From Clostridiales bacterium UBA7285 (GTDB taxonomy: Bacteria; Bacillota; Clostridia; Peptostreptococcales; Anaerovoracaceae), in contig DKRJ01000004.1 in NCBI GenBank assembly GCA_002472145.1, positions 1 to 64,000 of the forward strand: 64,000 nucleotides of DNA, read 5' to 3'. This document shows positions 19,084-29,200 of this stretch, piece by piece. Below the pieces are notes generated by a model. That model was not told where the DNA came from and ran no database searches. It saw nothing but the letters and a program-made list of their open reading frames with translations. How positions within the stretch are numbered: the first letter of the stretch is position 1; each line of letters begins with the position of its first letter. The translations under genes and the position numbers were made by a program.

Positions 19084-20496
19084 TTACTTGTTCGCTTTGT
19101 TCTTAATGTACTCGTCGATGCCCGCGGCGGCTACTTTGCCCGCTCCCATCGCTTTGATGACGGTCGCGGCTCCCGTGACGGCGTCTCCGCCGGCGAATAC
19201 GCCCTCGCGCGTCGTCATTCCTGTCTCGTCATTGATCTGGATGCCGCCCTTCTTCGTCGGCTCCATTCCCGGAGTCGTGTCGCGGATGAGCGAGTTGACC
19301 TTCGTTCCGAGAGCCATGATGACGTAGTCTACAGGCTCGACGAATTCGGAACCCTCGATAGGAACAGGACGTCTTCTTCCGGAAGCGTCAGGCTCGCCGA
19401 GTTCCATCTTGATGCATTTGATCCCCGTTACCTTATCGTTCTCGTCGCCGAGGATCTCGACAGGGTTCGTGAGGAAGTGGAAATCGATGCCTTCAGCCTT
19501 TGCGTGCTCGAACTCCTCCGCTCTGGCAGGAACTTCCTTCTCGGAACGGCGGTAGATGAGCATCACGTCTGCGCCCATTCTCTTTGCGCAGCGGGAAGCG
19601 TCCATGGCGACGTTTCCGGCTCCGACGACCGCGACCTTCTTAGGGCGCGAGATAGGCGTGTCGTAATCGTCGCGATATGCCTTCATGAGGTTGATCCTCG
19701 TCAGATATTCGTTAGCCGAAACGACGCCTACGAGGTTCTCGCCCGGGATGTTCATGAACATCGGAAGTCCGGCGCCCGTTCCTACGAACACGGCCTCGAA
19801 GCCTTCCTCATCCATGAGTTCGTCGATGGTCAGCGCTTTGCCGATGAGAGCGTCCGTAACGAACTTAACACCCTTTGCCTCGAGTTTATCGACCTCGGTC
19901 TTTACGATCTCCTTAGGGAGACGGAACTGAGGGATGCCGTAGACGAGGACGCCGCCGATCTTATGCAGCGACTCGAAAACAGTTACGTCGTATCCTTTGT
20001 TCACCAGGTCTCCGGCAGCGGTGAGTCCCGCAGGGCCTCCGCCGACGATGGCGACTTTATGTCCGTTCGAAGGGACTTTCTCGATCTTCTGATCTCCGCT
20101 GTGAGCGTCGTGCCAGTCGGCGACGAATCTCTCCAGACGGCCGATGCCTACAGGCTGTGTTTTGATGCCGCGTACGCATTTGCTCTCGCACTGGTTCTCC
20201 TGCGGGCAGACTCTGCCGCAGATCGCCGGAAGCGAGTTCGTCAACTGGATCTCGTTATATGCTCCCTCGTAGTCCTTCTCTCTGATCTTTGCGATGAACT
20301 GAGGGATATGAACGTTTACAGGGCATCCGCTCATGCAAGGCATGTTCTTGCAGTTGAGGCATCTCTCAGCCTCGTCGAGCGCCATTTCCTCCGTGTAGCC
20401 GAGCGCGACCTCTTCGAAGTTAGTCGCGCGGACCTTTGCGTCCTGCTCAGGCATAGGATTTTTATCAGGTCTCATGTTAGGCATTGGTACGCACAC
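19084..20496 (-). CDS. nfnB: NfnB-like NADPH:ferredoxin transhydrogenase subunit (GltA/GltD family)
   Basis: The N-terminal domain binds two [4Fe-4S] clusters (CLNCKNMPCMSGCPVN near residue 41 and CGRVCPQENQCESKC near 95). FAD- and NADPH-binding Rossmann folds follow (AIVGGGPAGLTAAGDL, AVVGAGNVAMDASR). Such proteins are often labelled glutamate synthase small subunit, but no large subunit is nearby. The gene overlaps the next one by 20 bp, and that one encodes the NfnA-type partner. The pair would form NfnAB, coupling reduced ferredoxin and NADH to NADP+ by electron bifurcation in anaerobes. The physiological direction is inferred. Confidence 0.88.
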   Translation of the reverse strand: MCVPMPNMRPDKNPMPEQDAKVRATNFEEVALGYTEEMALDEAERCLNCKNMPCMSGCPVNVHIPQFIAKIREKDYEGAYNEIQLTNSLPAICGRVCPQENQCESKCVRGIKTQPVGIGRLERFVADWHDAHSGDQKIEKVPSNGHKVAIVGGGPAGLTAAGDLVNKGYDVTVFESLHKIGGVLVYGIPQFRLPKEIVKTEVDKLEAKGVKFVTDALIGKALTIDELMDEEGFEAVFVGTGAGLPMFMNIPGENLVGVVSANEYLTRINLMKAYRDDYDTPISRPKKVAVVGAGNVAMDASRCAKRMGADVMLIYRRSEKEVPARAEEFEHAKAEGIDFHFLTNPVEILGDENDKVTGIKCIKMELGEPDASGRRRPVPIEGSEFVEPVDYVIMALGTKVNSLIRDTTPGMEPTKKGGIQINDETGMTTREGVFAGGDAVTGAATVIKAMGAGKVAAAGIDEYIKNKANK

Positions 20497-21331
20497 CTCC
20501 CGTCAGTTTGCAGACGTGTTCTCTCTCGTAGTCTTCTTCTTCCTTGAATGTCTTGCCTCTCTTGATGAGGTTGTCCCAGTCGATCTTCGATCCGTCAAAG
20601 TCAGGCCCGTCGACGCACGCGAATTTGCTCTCGCCGTCCACGATGACACGGCATCCGCCGCACATTCCCGTTCCGTCCACCATGTAGGTAGCCAGCGACG
20701 CTACGCAAGGGAGACCGAATTCCATGGCCGTCTGGCACGTGAACTTCATCATGATCGCAGGTCCCACCGCGACGACTTCGTCGTATTTATTGCCCGCCTC
20801 GAGGAGTTGTCTGAGTTTATCCGTAACAAAACCCTTCTCACCGTACGTTCCGTCGTCCGTGACCATGTAGACCTTATCCACGCCTGCGCGGAACTCGTCT
20901 TCGAGGATGACGAGGTCTTTCGTCTTGAATCCGCAGATCATCTCGACGTTGATGCCGTAGTTATGCATGCCGATCGCGAGAGGATAAGCGAGCGCGTTTC
21001 CGACTCCGCCGCCGACGATGAGGACGTGCTTGAGTCCTTCCATGTGCGAAGGCTGCCCGAGAGGGCCTACCATGTCGGCGATGCAGTCGCCCTCGTTCAG
21101 CTGAGCGAGAAGCGAGGTCGTCCTTCCGACTTCCTGTACGATGATATCAACGGTTCCGTTCTTCTCGTCGTGTCCCGCCATCGTGAGAGGTATCCTCTCG
21201 CCGTATTCGTCGACACGAAGGATGATGAACTGACCCGGTTTCGCGTGTTTTGCGATGAGCGGCGCATAGATCGTATACCATGTGATGGTATCGTTCAAAG
21301 GCCTTTTCTTCACGATTTCAAACCTTTTCAT
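20477..21331 (-). CDS. nfnA: NfnA-like FAD/[2Fe-2S] transhydrogenase subunit
   Basis: This 284-residue protein belongs to the dihydroorotate dehydrogenase electron-transfer (PyrK) / sulfide dehydrogenase beta family. It has an FAD-binding barrel with QFIILRVDEYGERIPLTMA, an NAD-binding GGGVGNALAYPLA, and a C-terminal [2Fe-2S] site (GTGMCGGCRVIVDG...FACVDGP). The start is at 21331, with AGGAGG before it; the longer frame adds 12 residues without a signal. Because it overlaps the NfnB gene, the pair reads as NfnAB (NADH-dependent reduced ferredoxin:NADP+ oxidoreductase) rather than a pyrimidine enzyme; no pyrD is adjacent. Confidence 0.88.
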   Translation of the reverse strand: MKRFEIVKKRPLNDTITWYTIYAPLIAKHAKPGQFIILRVDEYGERIPLTMAGHDEKNGTVDIIVQEVGRTTSLLAQLNEGDCIADMVGPLGQPSHMEGLKHVLIVGGGVGNALAYPLAIGMHNYGINVEMICGFKTKDLVILEDEFRAGVDKVYMVTDDGTYGEKGFVTDKLRQLLEAGNKYDEVVAVGPAIMMKFTCQTAMEFGLPCVASLATYMVDGTGMCGGCRVIVDGESKFACVDGPDFDGSKIDWDNLIKRGKTFKEEEDYEREHVCKLTGGVRTNA

Positions 21332-21487
21332 CAATTTCCTCCTGATATTTAAAGCGAGTTTTATCACACAGAACTATTATAATTTTTCGCCAAAGCAAAT
21401 ACAATGAAAAAAAACGGCGCCTCGGACGCCAAAGCCCGGACACGCCGCGTGAACCAAAATATGTTCAGCATACCGGCTATGAACCCG

Positions 21488-22582
21488 TTAGTGTTCGTTC
21501 TCCTCCGCGGGACTCTCCGGCGCGCCGCCCGCGCTTTCCTCGTCCGCGGAGTTCTCCTGCGCGCCGCCCGCGCTTCCCTCGTCCGCAGAGTTCTCCTGCG
21601 CGGCACCCGCGCTTTCCGCATTTTCCCCCGGCGCGGCACCGGCCTCTCCGGCATATTCTGCCGGCGCGCCGCCCGCGTCTTCTTTCCCGCTCCCGATCTC
21701 GATCACGAGGATAGATACGACCATCAGCGCCGCTCCGACGTACTCGCGCAGCGTCATGAAATCATGCGCGAAGACGGCCGCGACTATCGCGGCAAATACG
21801 GGTTCCAGCGTGAAAATGATCCCGACGTGCGCCGGCACCGTGTCCTTCTGAGCGACCGACTGTATTATGAAAGCCGCCCCAGTGCAGAACACTGTCAGGA
21901 ATATGACGCTTCCCCACACGGCGGGGCTCGAAGGCACCCTGATATCCTCGAACACGAAAGTGCTTATCAGCATGAAAATGCCGGTGAAGCCGAGTTCGAG
22001 GACTCCGAGCTGGAACGCGTCCACGTCGTCCTTCTTCACGAATTTATCAGTCACGAGCAGGTCGACAGCATAGAAAAACGCGCACATGATGCAGAGCAGG
22101 TTCCCCGCTAGTTCGTCCATATTCAGCGAAAGATCGCTGTTCAGCGTCATCAGCATGATGCCCGCCAGACAGAGAAGGACAGCAAAAAGGGTCTTCCTGT
22201 CCGCCTTCTTCTTCAGCACGAAGAATTCGAGTATCGGAACGATGATGACCGTCAGGTCACAGAGGAACGCGGACTTCGAAAGCGACGTCATCTTTACTCC
22301 GAACGTGGCGCCGATATATACGAAAAACAGGGAAAGTCCGACGATAAGGCTGCCCTTCAGCGTGTTCGCGCTGATATTCTTCAGCCTTTTATGAAACACG
22401 AGGGCCGCGATCAAAAACGACCCCAGGAACCTGTACGCGTTCAGATTGAACGGGTCTACCTCCTCGAGCGACAGGTCCATCATATAATATGAAGAGCCCC
22501 AGAAGAACGTCACGAGCACGAGCATGAGATCGGCTCTCAACTGTCTCTTGTTTTTATCCGTGCTGCCTTTTCCCGGTCTCAT
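21488..22582 (-). CDS. DMT-superfamily (EamA) transporter with repeat-rich tail
   Basis: Ten hydrophobic segments lie between residues ~15 and 300, in the two five-helix repeats of the EamA family (WGSSYYMMDLSLEEVDPFNLNAYRFLGSFLIAALVF opens the first). These carry small metabolites; the substrate cannot be told. The start at 22582 is chosen because AGGGG lies upstream; the longest frame begins 72 bp earlier in a Gln/Arg-rich stretch. The last ~65 residues are a hydrophilic Ala/Gly/Glu repeat (ENSADEGSAGGAQ) encoded by a 39-bp tandem repeat, unusual for this family. Confidence 0.87.
   Translation of the reverse strand: MRPGKGSTDKNKRQLRADLMLVLVTFFWGSSYYMMDLSLEEVDPFNLNAYRFLGSFLIAALVFHKRLKNISANTLKGSLIVGLSLFFVYIGATFGVKMTSLSKSAFLCDLTVIIVPILEFFVLKKKADRKTLFAVLLCLAGIMLMTLNSDLSLNMDELAGNLLCIMCAFFYAVDLLVTDKFVKKDDVDAFQLGVLELGFTGIFMLISTFVFEDIRVPSSPAVWGSVIFLTVFCTGAAFIIQSVAQKDTVPAHVGIIFTLEPVFAAIVAAVFAHDFMTLREYVGAALMVVSILVIEIGSGKEDAGGAPAEYAGEAGAAPGENAESAGAAQENSADEGSAGGAQENSADEESAGGAPESPAEENEH
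21531..21608. repeat. 39-bp tandem repeat (two copies) in DMT transporter 3' end
   Basis: Two 39-bp units (21531-21569 and 21570-21608) differ at only a few bases and encode repeats of the transporter's hydrophilic tail. Degenerate partial copies flank them on both sides. Unit length is a multiple of three, so copy-number change would keep the frame. Confidence 0.85.
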
Positions 22583-22677
22583 CCTCTGATTTCCCCTGCC
22601 GATCCCGCCGTTGACAAAAAAATCCTGCCGTCGCTGTCTTTGGCGCATCTGCATCCGCCGCGTCGGTAATTTTCCGC

Positions 22678-23730
22678 TCAGATCCCGGATACGAACATCT
22701 CCAGCGCCATCCGCTCGGACAGCAGGCCTGTTTTGATGTTCCCGTCAAGTTCATACGCCGCAAGAAGAGCGTTCCGGATCTTTTCGGTCGAGAACGATTC
22801 GGCATAGCGGCATATCTTTTCGATCCTGTAGCTGCTGACCTTCATGTCGCGCGAGATCGTCTCGCGCGTTATCCCGTCGGCCCGCATCTGATGGACCGAG
22901 AGCATTATCTCGAACTGCGAGATCATCAGGCCTATCAGGTTGAACGTATTCATGCCGTCCAGGACGCCGTTCAGCGATTTCAGCGCGAGGTCCTTCCGCC
23001 CCGCGGAGATCTGATCGAGAAGCGTAAAGACGTACGTGTCCTCCGCGCCGAGTATCGAATCGGAAATATCTTTATCGTCGACCTTCCGGCCGGCGCAAAG
23101 TGCGGCGAGTTTTTTCAGGTCGTTGTCAAAAGCGCTCAGATCGTAATCGCTCTCAGTGGCGTAATATCCCGTTTCATCGAGAAGGCGCTCCATCTCTCTG
23201 TCGCTTATCAGCGCGCCTTCCGCCTTCAGACGCTTAGCCGCGAACCGCGCCAGATCGTGCCTGTTCAACTTTCCGAAATAATATATCTTACCCGCCGAGG
23301 CCGCCGCTTTCGTGAATTTCTTCTCAAAATCAGGCTCGCCGTATGTGAAGATCAAAACTGTATATTCCGGCACGGAGCGGAGATACGCCGCCAGTTCGTC
23401 GAGATCCGCGGGAGCCACTCCTGCGGGTTCATTGCTCTCGAAGGCTTTCAGGTCGGCTACCTCCACGACACGCTTCTCGGAAAGCATCGGAGGTGTCTCG
23501 CACGCAGCCTTTACGGTTTCGAGCAAAGACTCATCCGCGAGTTCCGGAACGACTATGCGTGAAAAATCGAGCGTTTCAGCGCCGCCCGTGACAAAGGTCG
23601 ATCTTACGACGCCTGTCGCCCAGCCGGCGAGGAAATGCTCGCGTCCGCAGAATACCGCGACGTTGGGAAGCCTTCCCTCTTTCCTGTCTTTCAGGAAAAT
23701 CTCGTAATCGTTCCTGCTGCCTCCGCGCAT
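22678..23730 (-). CDS. holA: DNA polymerase III delta subunit
   Basis: HolA is the wrench subunit of the clamp loader. The 350-residue protein has the family layout: N-terminal AAA+-like domain without Walker A (PNVAVFCGREHFLAGWATGVV), RVVEVADLKAFE, the EDTYVFTLLDQISAGRKDLALKSLNGVL linker and a C-terminal helical collar domain. Its start lies 40 bp inside the end of comEC. comEC-holA adjacency is common in Firmicutes. Confidence 0.9.
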   Translation of the reverse strand: MRGGSRNDYEIFLKDRKEGRLPNVAVFCGREHFLAGWATGVVRSTFVTGGAETLDFSRIVVPELADESLLETVKAACETPPMLSEKRVVEVADLKAFESNEPAGVAPADLDELAAYLRSVPEYTVLIFTYGEPDFEKKFTKAAASAGKIYYFGKLNRHDLARFAAKRLKAEGALISDREMERLLDETGYYATESDYDLSAFDNDLKKLAALCAGRKVDDKDISDSILGAEDTYVFTLLDQISAGRKDLALKSLNGVLDGMNTFNLIGLMISQFEIMLSVHQMRADGITRETISRDMKVSSYRIEKICRYAESFSTEKIRNALLAAYELDGNIKTGLLSERMALEMFVSGI

Positions 23731-26051
23731 ATTGAAAATCCGTCCTCCTCAGGTATGATCCCGACGGCTCCGTCCAGGTCCGTCCTGAATATCATTATAC
23801 CTTTTTCGCTTAATCTTTCAATGACAGACGGCGACGGGTGGCCGTAAGTGTTGCGCCCGACGCATATCACCGCGGCCTCCGGATCGGCCGCATCGAGAAA
23901 TTCCGCGCACGAGCTGTACCTGCTTCCGTGATGAGCGATCTTAAGTATATCACACTTTAATTCGTCCGTTCCTTCATACTCCTTTACGAGCGCCGTCTCG
24001 CCCTCCTCCGTGATATCTCCTGTGACCAGGATCGAGATGCCGTGTACCTCGACCTTATATACGACACTGTAATAGTTCTCGCAGCCGCTGTCCGTGTTTT
24101 GTTCCAGAGGCCAGAGCACATCGATCCTCGCGTCCCCGCCGATCCTGATGACGCTGCCCTTCGTCCACGAAGTCCGCACCGCGTCTACAGGATAGCATTC
24201 GGACAGTTCGCGCAGGCCTTTGAAATGGTCCGTGTGAAGATGCGTCGCGAGTGCCAGATCCACGTCCTCTCTGCCGTTTGCGAGCAGATACGAGCGAAGC
24301 GTGTTTTTTCCGACGTTTCGCCTGACGGAGCCGCCGCCGTCGATCAGTACATCCGTTCCGCCGTCCGCTTTCAGGTGGAGGCAGTCGCCCTGCCCCACGT
24401 CTACGAAGACTGCCGCCGCCCGGTCAAACGGGGTCCTGTCGATCTCGAACGCGAAGAGAGCCACGAGCGCCAGAGCAAGCAGCGCCCCGGCCGCCTTTCG
24501 TGTTTCGGTCCTCGCTATGAGGTGGATCCACGTCCATTCACACGAGATGAGAGCGGCGCTGACACCCAGAAAAATCAGGAGCGGGAACGTCATCCGCGGC
24601 GCGAGGACCTCTGTCGCTCCACCCGCGTAGGCTGCTTTGTTCACGGCGGTGCAGACATTTCCCGTCAGGCGCAGAAACACCGCGGCTGCCGCAGGCACCC
24701 TGCGCGTGATCAGGTATATGGCAAAGCCGGCCGCCCCGACGGGCACGTACGCAGACATCAAAAACAGGACCGGTACGTTCGCGATGAGCCCCATGACGGG
24801 AATGGTCCCGTAGACAGCGACCGAATACGCTGCGGCGGATATCTGGACGGGAAGCGCGGCGGAGGCGTATCTCCCGAACGAGCGCAGGAAATGCGGCGTC
24901 AGGAAGGTCATCGACAGCACCGCGATATACGACATCTGCAGCCCCGGTGAAAACAGGGAATATGGCCGCACGACGCACGAAACGATCAGGACGGCCGAAA
25001 GAGCGCTCGTCATGTCAAATCTCCTGCACAGCCTGTCCGCGGCCGCATTCAGCATCACAGCCGCGGAAGCCCTGACGACCGACGGCGACCACGACGCGCA
25101 GGCGCAGTAAAAGAGCAGGAACGCGGCGAACGCGGCATCTCCCCGCCTCATCCTGAGCGCGTCTTTGATTTTTTTCCACGCTCCGTAGATCAAACCGACG
25201 TGCAGACCGCTTACTGCCAGTACGTGCGCCGTCCCGTTCGATCTGTAAGCCTCTAGCGTCTCCTCCGGGAGATATTCGTCCTCACCGAACAAAACCGCCC
25301 TGGCGAGTGCCGCGCTTTCGTCTCCGGATCTCTCCGCCACGGCGCGCGCGTAGCCCTCCCGGGCAGCTGAGGAAAGAGCGGTGATCAGGCCGGTCAGGCC
25401 ACGCAGGGCACCTTCCGCGGAGACGCGATCGGCGTACATCACCAGCGAGACTCCCCGACTCCTCAGATACAGTCTGTAGTCAAAGCATCTCGGGTTCTTT
25501 CTCCCCGCCGGGATCGAAAGATCGCCCTCCGCGATCACTGTCCTGCCGGCGAGATCCTCAGGCTTCGCGTCTCCGTAGTACGTGACGAGCACGTCTGTGC
25601 CGTCCGGCAATGCGCCGGAAGGCATGCCACCGGCTGAGCCGCCGCCAGCGCCGTCTGTCTCGCCGACTGATGAGTCGCCCGTAGCGCAGCGAAGCGCGCC
25701 GTCTGTCCTTACCCGTATCGAGAGTTTCCCGCCGTCGGAATGGACCTCGGCCACGCGCCCTCTGATCTCGCAGGTGACGCCGCGCGCCGTTCCGTCTCCG
25801 CCCGAAGCTGCGCTCCGGGCTGTCACGAAACGCGTCACGGATGAATATGAATGGAACGAAAGCGCAAAAACAGCAAACCCGAGCGCGCATATGACCAGAT
25901 ATCTGCGCCCGATCCCGCAGAGTTCCGCGGCGGAAATCGCGGCGAGGATAAGCAGGCCGGCTCCGAGAGCCGACTTCCTCTCAAAAATCGAATATGAAGA
26001 AATGATCCCGATCGCGAGAAAAATCGCCGCGGCCGGCAAAGGTCTGCGCAT
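23691..26051 (-). CDS. comEC: DNA-uptake channel protein ComEC/Rec2
   Basis: The 786-residue protein has N-terminal membrane segments with an external domain (DUF4131, including VIAEGDLSIPAGRKNPRCFDYRLYLRSRGV), the Competence domain with about eight further helices (HVLAVSGLHVGLIYG opens it) and a C-terminal metallo-beta-lactamase-like domain with DVGQGDCLHL, ATHLHTDHFKGL and IAHHGSRYS, which may degrade the non-transferred strand. In competent bacteria ComEC carries single-stranded DNA across the membrane. A GGAGGAGG sequence precedes the ATG. No other competence gene is in the window, so actual competence is not shown. Confidence 0.95.
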   Translation of the reverse strand: MRRPLPAAAIFLAIGIISSYSIFERKSALGAGLLILAAISAAELCGIGRRYLVICALGFAVFALSFHSYSSVTRFVTARSAASGGDGTARGVTCEIRGRVAEVHSDGGKLSIRVRTDGALRCATGDSSVGETDGAGGGSAGGMPSGALPDGTDVLVTYYGDAKPEDLAGRTVIAEGDLSIPAGRKNPRCFDYRLYLRSRGVSLVMYADRVSAEGALRGLTGLITALSSAAREGYARAVAERSGDESAALARAVLFGEDEYLPEETLEAYRSNGTAHVLAVSGLHVGLIYGAWKKIKDALRMRRGDAAFAAFLLFYCACASWSPSVVRASAAVMLNAAADRLCRRFDMTSALSAVLIVSCVVRPYSLFSPGLQMSYIAVLSMTFLTPHFLRSFGRYASAALPVQISAAAYSVAVYGTIPVMGLIANVPVLFLMSAYVPVGAAGFAIYLITRRVPAAAAVFLRLTGNVCTAVNKAAYAGGATEVLAPRMTFPLLIFLGVSAALISCEWTWIHLIARTETRKAAGALLALALVALFAFEIDRTPFDRAAAVFVDVGQGDCLHLKADGGTDVLIDGGGSVRRNVGKNTLRSYLLANGREDVDLALATHLHTDHFKGLRELSECYPVDAVRTSWTKGSVIRIGGDARIDVLWPLEQNTDSGCENYYSVVYKVEVHGISILVTGDITEEGETALVKEYEGTDELKCDILKIAHHGSRYSSCAEFLDAADPEAAVICVGRNTYGHPSPSVIERLSEKGIMIFRTDLDGAVGIIPEEDGFSICAEAAGTITRFS

Positions 26052-26172
26052 GGCGCCTCCTCCGGACAGCGCGGGACCGCTTCATGGTGCCGCAACGGAA
26101 TTCTACCACGCGCAGCGTGTGTCCGCAATACGCTGAAAATGGGGAATTTCAAGCAGTTAGCGACGCTTTTAC

Positions 26173-26201
26173 TATACAAAATCACCCCTGTATGGTATAA
26201 T
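26173..26201 (+). promoter_or_regulatory. Probable promoter of the class A PBP gene
   Basis: TATAAT (26196-26201) with TATACA (26173-26178) 17 bp upstream. It lies about 43 bp before the start codon, in the divergent region with comEC. Confidence 0.6.
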
Positions 26202-26243
26202 CACGTATGTATGTTATTTCATGGGGAAGGAAACTGATAATCT

Positions 26244-29200
26244 ATGAATAATACTGAAAATCCAATCTTTGACGGCGCTTCGAATACGGCGGCCGATCAG
26301 GCGGAAAACACTTCCGCCGCGGTGAGCGGATCCGCACCCTCCGTTTCAGAGAGCGAAAATACCGGGACTGCCGGATCCGGAGAAAAAACTCCGGGGAAGC
26401 CATTCTCGGAAAAATTCAAGAAAAAACACGCGAAGCACAGTGCGTCCTCTGCCGGAAAAAAAGACGGCACCGCCGCCACGAAGAAGAAAAAGAAGGGTCT
26501 CGTAAAGAGGATCATCCTCTGGATAGTGCTCGCTATCCTGAGCCTCGTCTGCGTAGTCGGCACCCTGGCGTGTGTCTACATCTATAAGGTGGTAAACAAC
26601 GCGCCGGCCATCGATCCGGAGCAGATGCAGACGCTCCTGACGGAGACGACCGAGATCTACGATCAGACTGGCGCCCAGCTCGACACCGTCTTTTCCGAAG
26701 GAGACCGCGAGGTGGTCCCTCTCGATTCGATCTCTCCGTACATGCAGAATGCGATCATCGACCTCGAGGATAAGACTTTCAGAAAGCATCACGGATTCAA
26801 TATCGTCAGGATCTTCGGCGCTGTCCGCGACGCGATCTTCTCGGGCGGCGACATCCGGGGCACCAGCACCATCACTCAGCAGCTGGCGCGAAACCTCTAT
26901 CTTCCTGACAAAAAATACGAGAGGTCGCTGAACAGAAAGATAACTGAAGCGTATTACGCCATCGAGATCGAGAACGCGATGACAAAGGACGAGATCCTGG
27001 AGACGTATCTGAACTATATATATCTCGGATACGGCTCATACGGCGTTCAGACCGCCTCGAGGAAGTATTTCTCTAAAAACGCCTCCGATCTCACACCGGT
27101 CGAGGCAGCCGCTCTTGCGGCGCTTCCTCAGGCGCCTTCTGACTACGAACTCGTAAAATACATCGACGGCGGCACGGCAGCAGAGTACGCCGACGTCCTC
27201 TTGAAGGAGACGTCTGACGGCGTGTTCATCTATAACGACACGAGCAAGGACCGTCGCGAGACGTGTCTGTATCTCATGAAGCAGAGCGGACACATCACCC
27301 AGGAGGAGTACGACACGGCGATCGCCCTCACCCTTCCTGAGATCCTCAATCCGGATTATGACGTTTTCAACACGAACAGCATCTATTTCGAAGATTACTG
27401 CATCGATGAAGTCATAACCGACCTTGAGGAAAAATATGGCTGGGATTACGACACCGCCTGGGACAAAGTATATACGGGCGGCCTTAAGATCTACTCGACT
27501 CTCGATCCGCAGGCTCAGAAAGCCGTGCTCGACGGTTTTGCCGATACGAGCTACTATCCGGGAATCGACCCGTATTACGACGGAGCCGGAAACATCACGG
27601 ACAGAAACGGGAACGTCATCCTGTATGATTTCGATGATTTCTTCGATTCGAACGGGAGCTTCACCCTTCCGGCCGGAGGAGCGTCCATGATGGACGACGG
27701 ATCGATGAAGATCCAGTACGGCGGATATCTGAACATCTACGATACGACAAACCCTGACGGTTCGACGGAGTACAGCCTGGAGTTCAAGAACTTCTACACG
27801 TACGACAGCAGCTCGGGCGAGATCTACATCATACCGAGCGGATATATCAAAGTACCTCAGCAGTATAAGACAGCGGACGCCGACGGAAACCTGATCATCT
27901 CGAAGGATTTCTTTGCCGATGAAAATTACGCAGGCTGGCTGACTTTAAACAGCGACGGCACTCTGACGATCATTTCGGACGCCTACAAACTCGCAGCGAA
28001 GGCAGTACAGCCGCAGGCAGCCATGGTAGTCATCGACAACGCCACGGGCGGCATCAAAGCCATGGTCGGCGGCCGCAACACGACCGGAAGGATGCTCTAC
28101 AACAGGACGACAGAACCTCATCAGTCCGGATCGTCCATCAAGCCTCTGGGAGTCTACTCCGCCGCGCTGCAGCAGAGTTACGAGGAAGCCCTCGCGGGTC
28201 AGAAGCACACTTTCGTCGACTACGGGATCGACATGCAGGGCGACAAGTTCTGGGGCGACTACATAACGCCTTCGTCCATAGTCATCAACGAGAGGACTAC
28301 CGTCGAAGGCAGAACGTGGCCTTCCAACTCTCCGCCTGTTTATTCCGGCGTGAATACGTTCAGAAGCGCGCTTGTCCATTCCATCAACACGTGCGCGGTC
28401 AAGGTCTGGTATCAGGTGGGAGCGAGTTATTCGCTTCAGAACATCAAAAAATTCGGCATCACGACGCTCGTCGAGGAAGGCGATACTAACGACGTCAACC
28501 CGGCGGCACTCGCCCTCGGAGGTCTGGTATACGGCGTAACGCCTCTTGAAATGGCCAGCGCCTACTCCGTGTTCGCGAACAACGGCGTCAGATACGACAC
28601 TTGCTCATATACCAAGGTCCTCGACAGTCAGGGCAAAGTTCTGCTCGAAAACATCCCGACGTCGCATCAGGTCCTAGATCCCGGCGTAGCGTGGATCATG
28701 GGCGACATCCTCCACGACGTAGTCGGCTACTACGGCAACTTCAGCGGACCTTTCGCAGGAGGAAAGACGGGATCGACCGACGAATGGTACGACATCTGGT
28801 TCGACGGATTCACTCCTACGTATTCGGCCTCGCTCTGGATCGGAAACGATTACGGAATGTCACTGACGAGTTCCAGTTCGGCTGCCGCGTATATGTGGGG
28901 ATCGATCATGAGCAATATCGAAGCCAACTACAACCAGTACGACAGGCTTCCTGCTCCTGACAACGTGGTCGTCACAAACGGCGAGTACTATCTCGCAGGT
29001 ACGAACACCGGCCTCGTCAGCGCAAGCGACCTCATCCAGAAGGTCAAGATCTGCAAGGAGACGGGCTACCTCGCCACACCGCTCTGCACTGAAACCGAGG
29101 AAAAGGAATTCTACGCTTACACCGTAAAGGACAGCGAAGGCAAGGAGACCGTTAAGTACGCCGCGATCAACAAAGACGACAAGGTGCCTGAGTATTACTG

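Noticed and set aside
19084..20496. Glutamate synthase small subunit as primary role
   Set aside because: No large subunit is nearby, and the gene overlaps an NfnA-type partner.
18997..20547. Plus-strand frame of 516 codons opposite nfnB
   Set aside because: Antisense shadow; NfnB has complete cofactor motifs on the minus strand.
20477..21331. Dihydroorotate dehydrogenase electron-transfer subunit PyrK
   Set aside because: No pyrD or other pyrimidine gene is adjacent; pairing with NfnB fits better.
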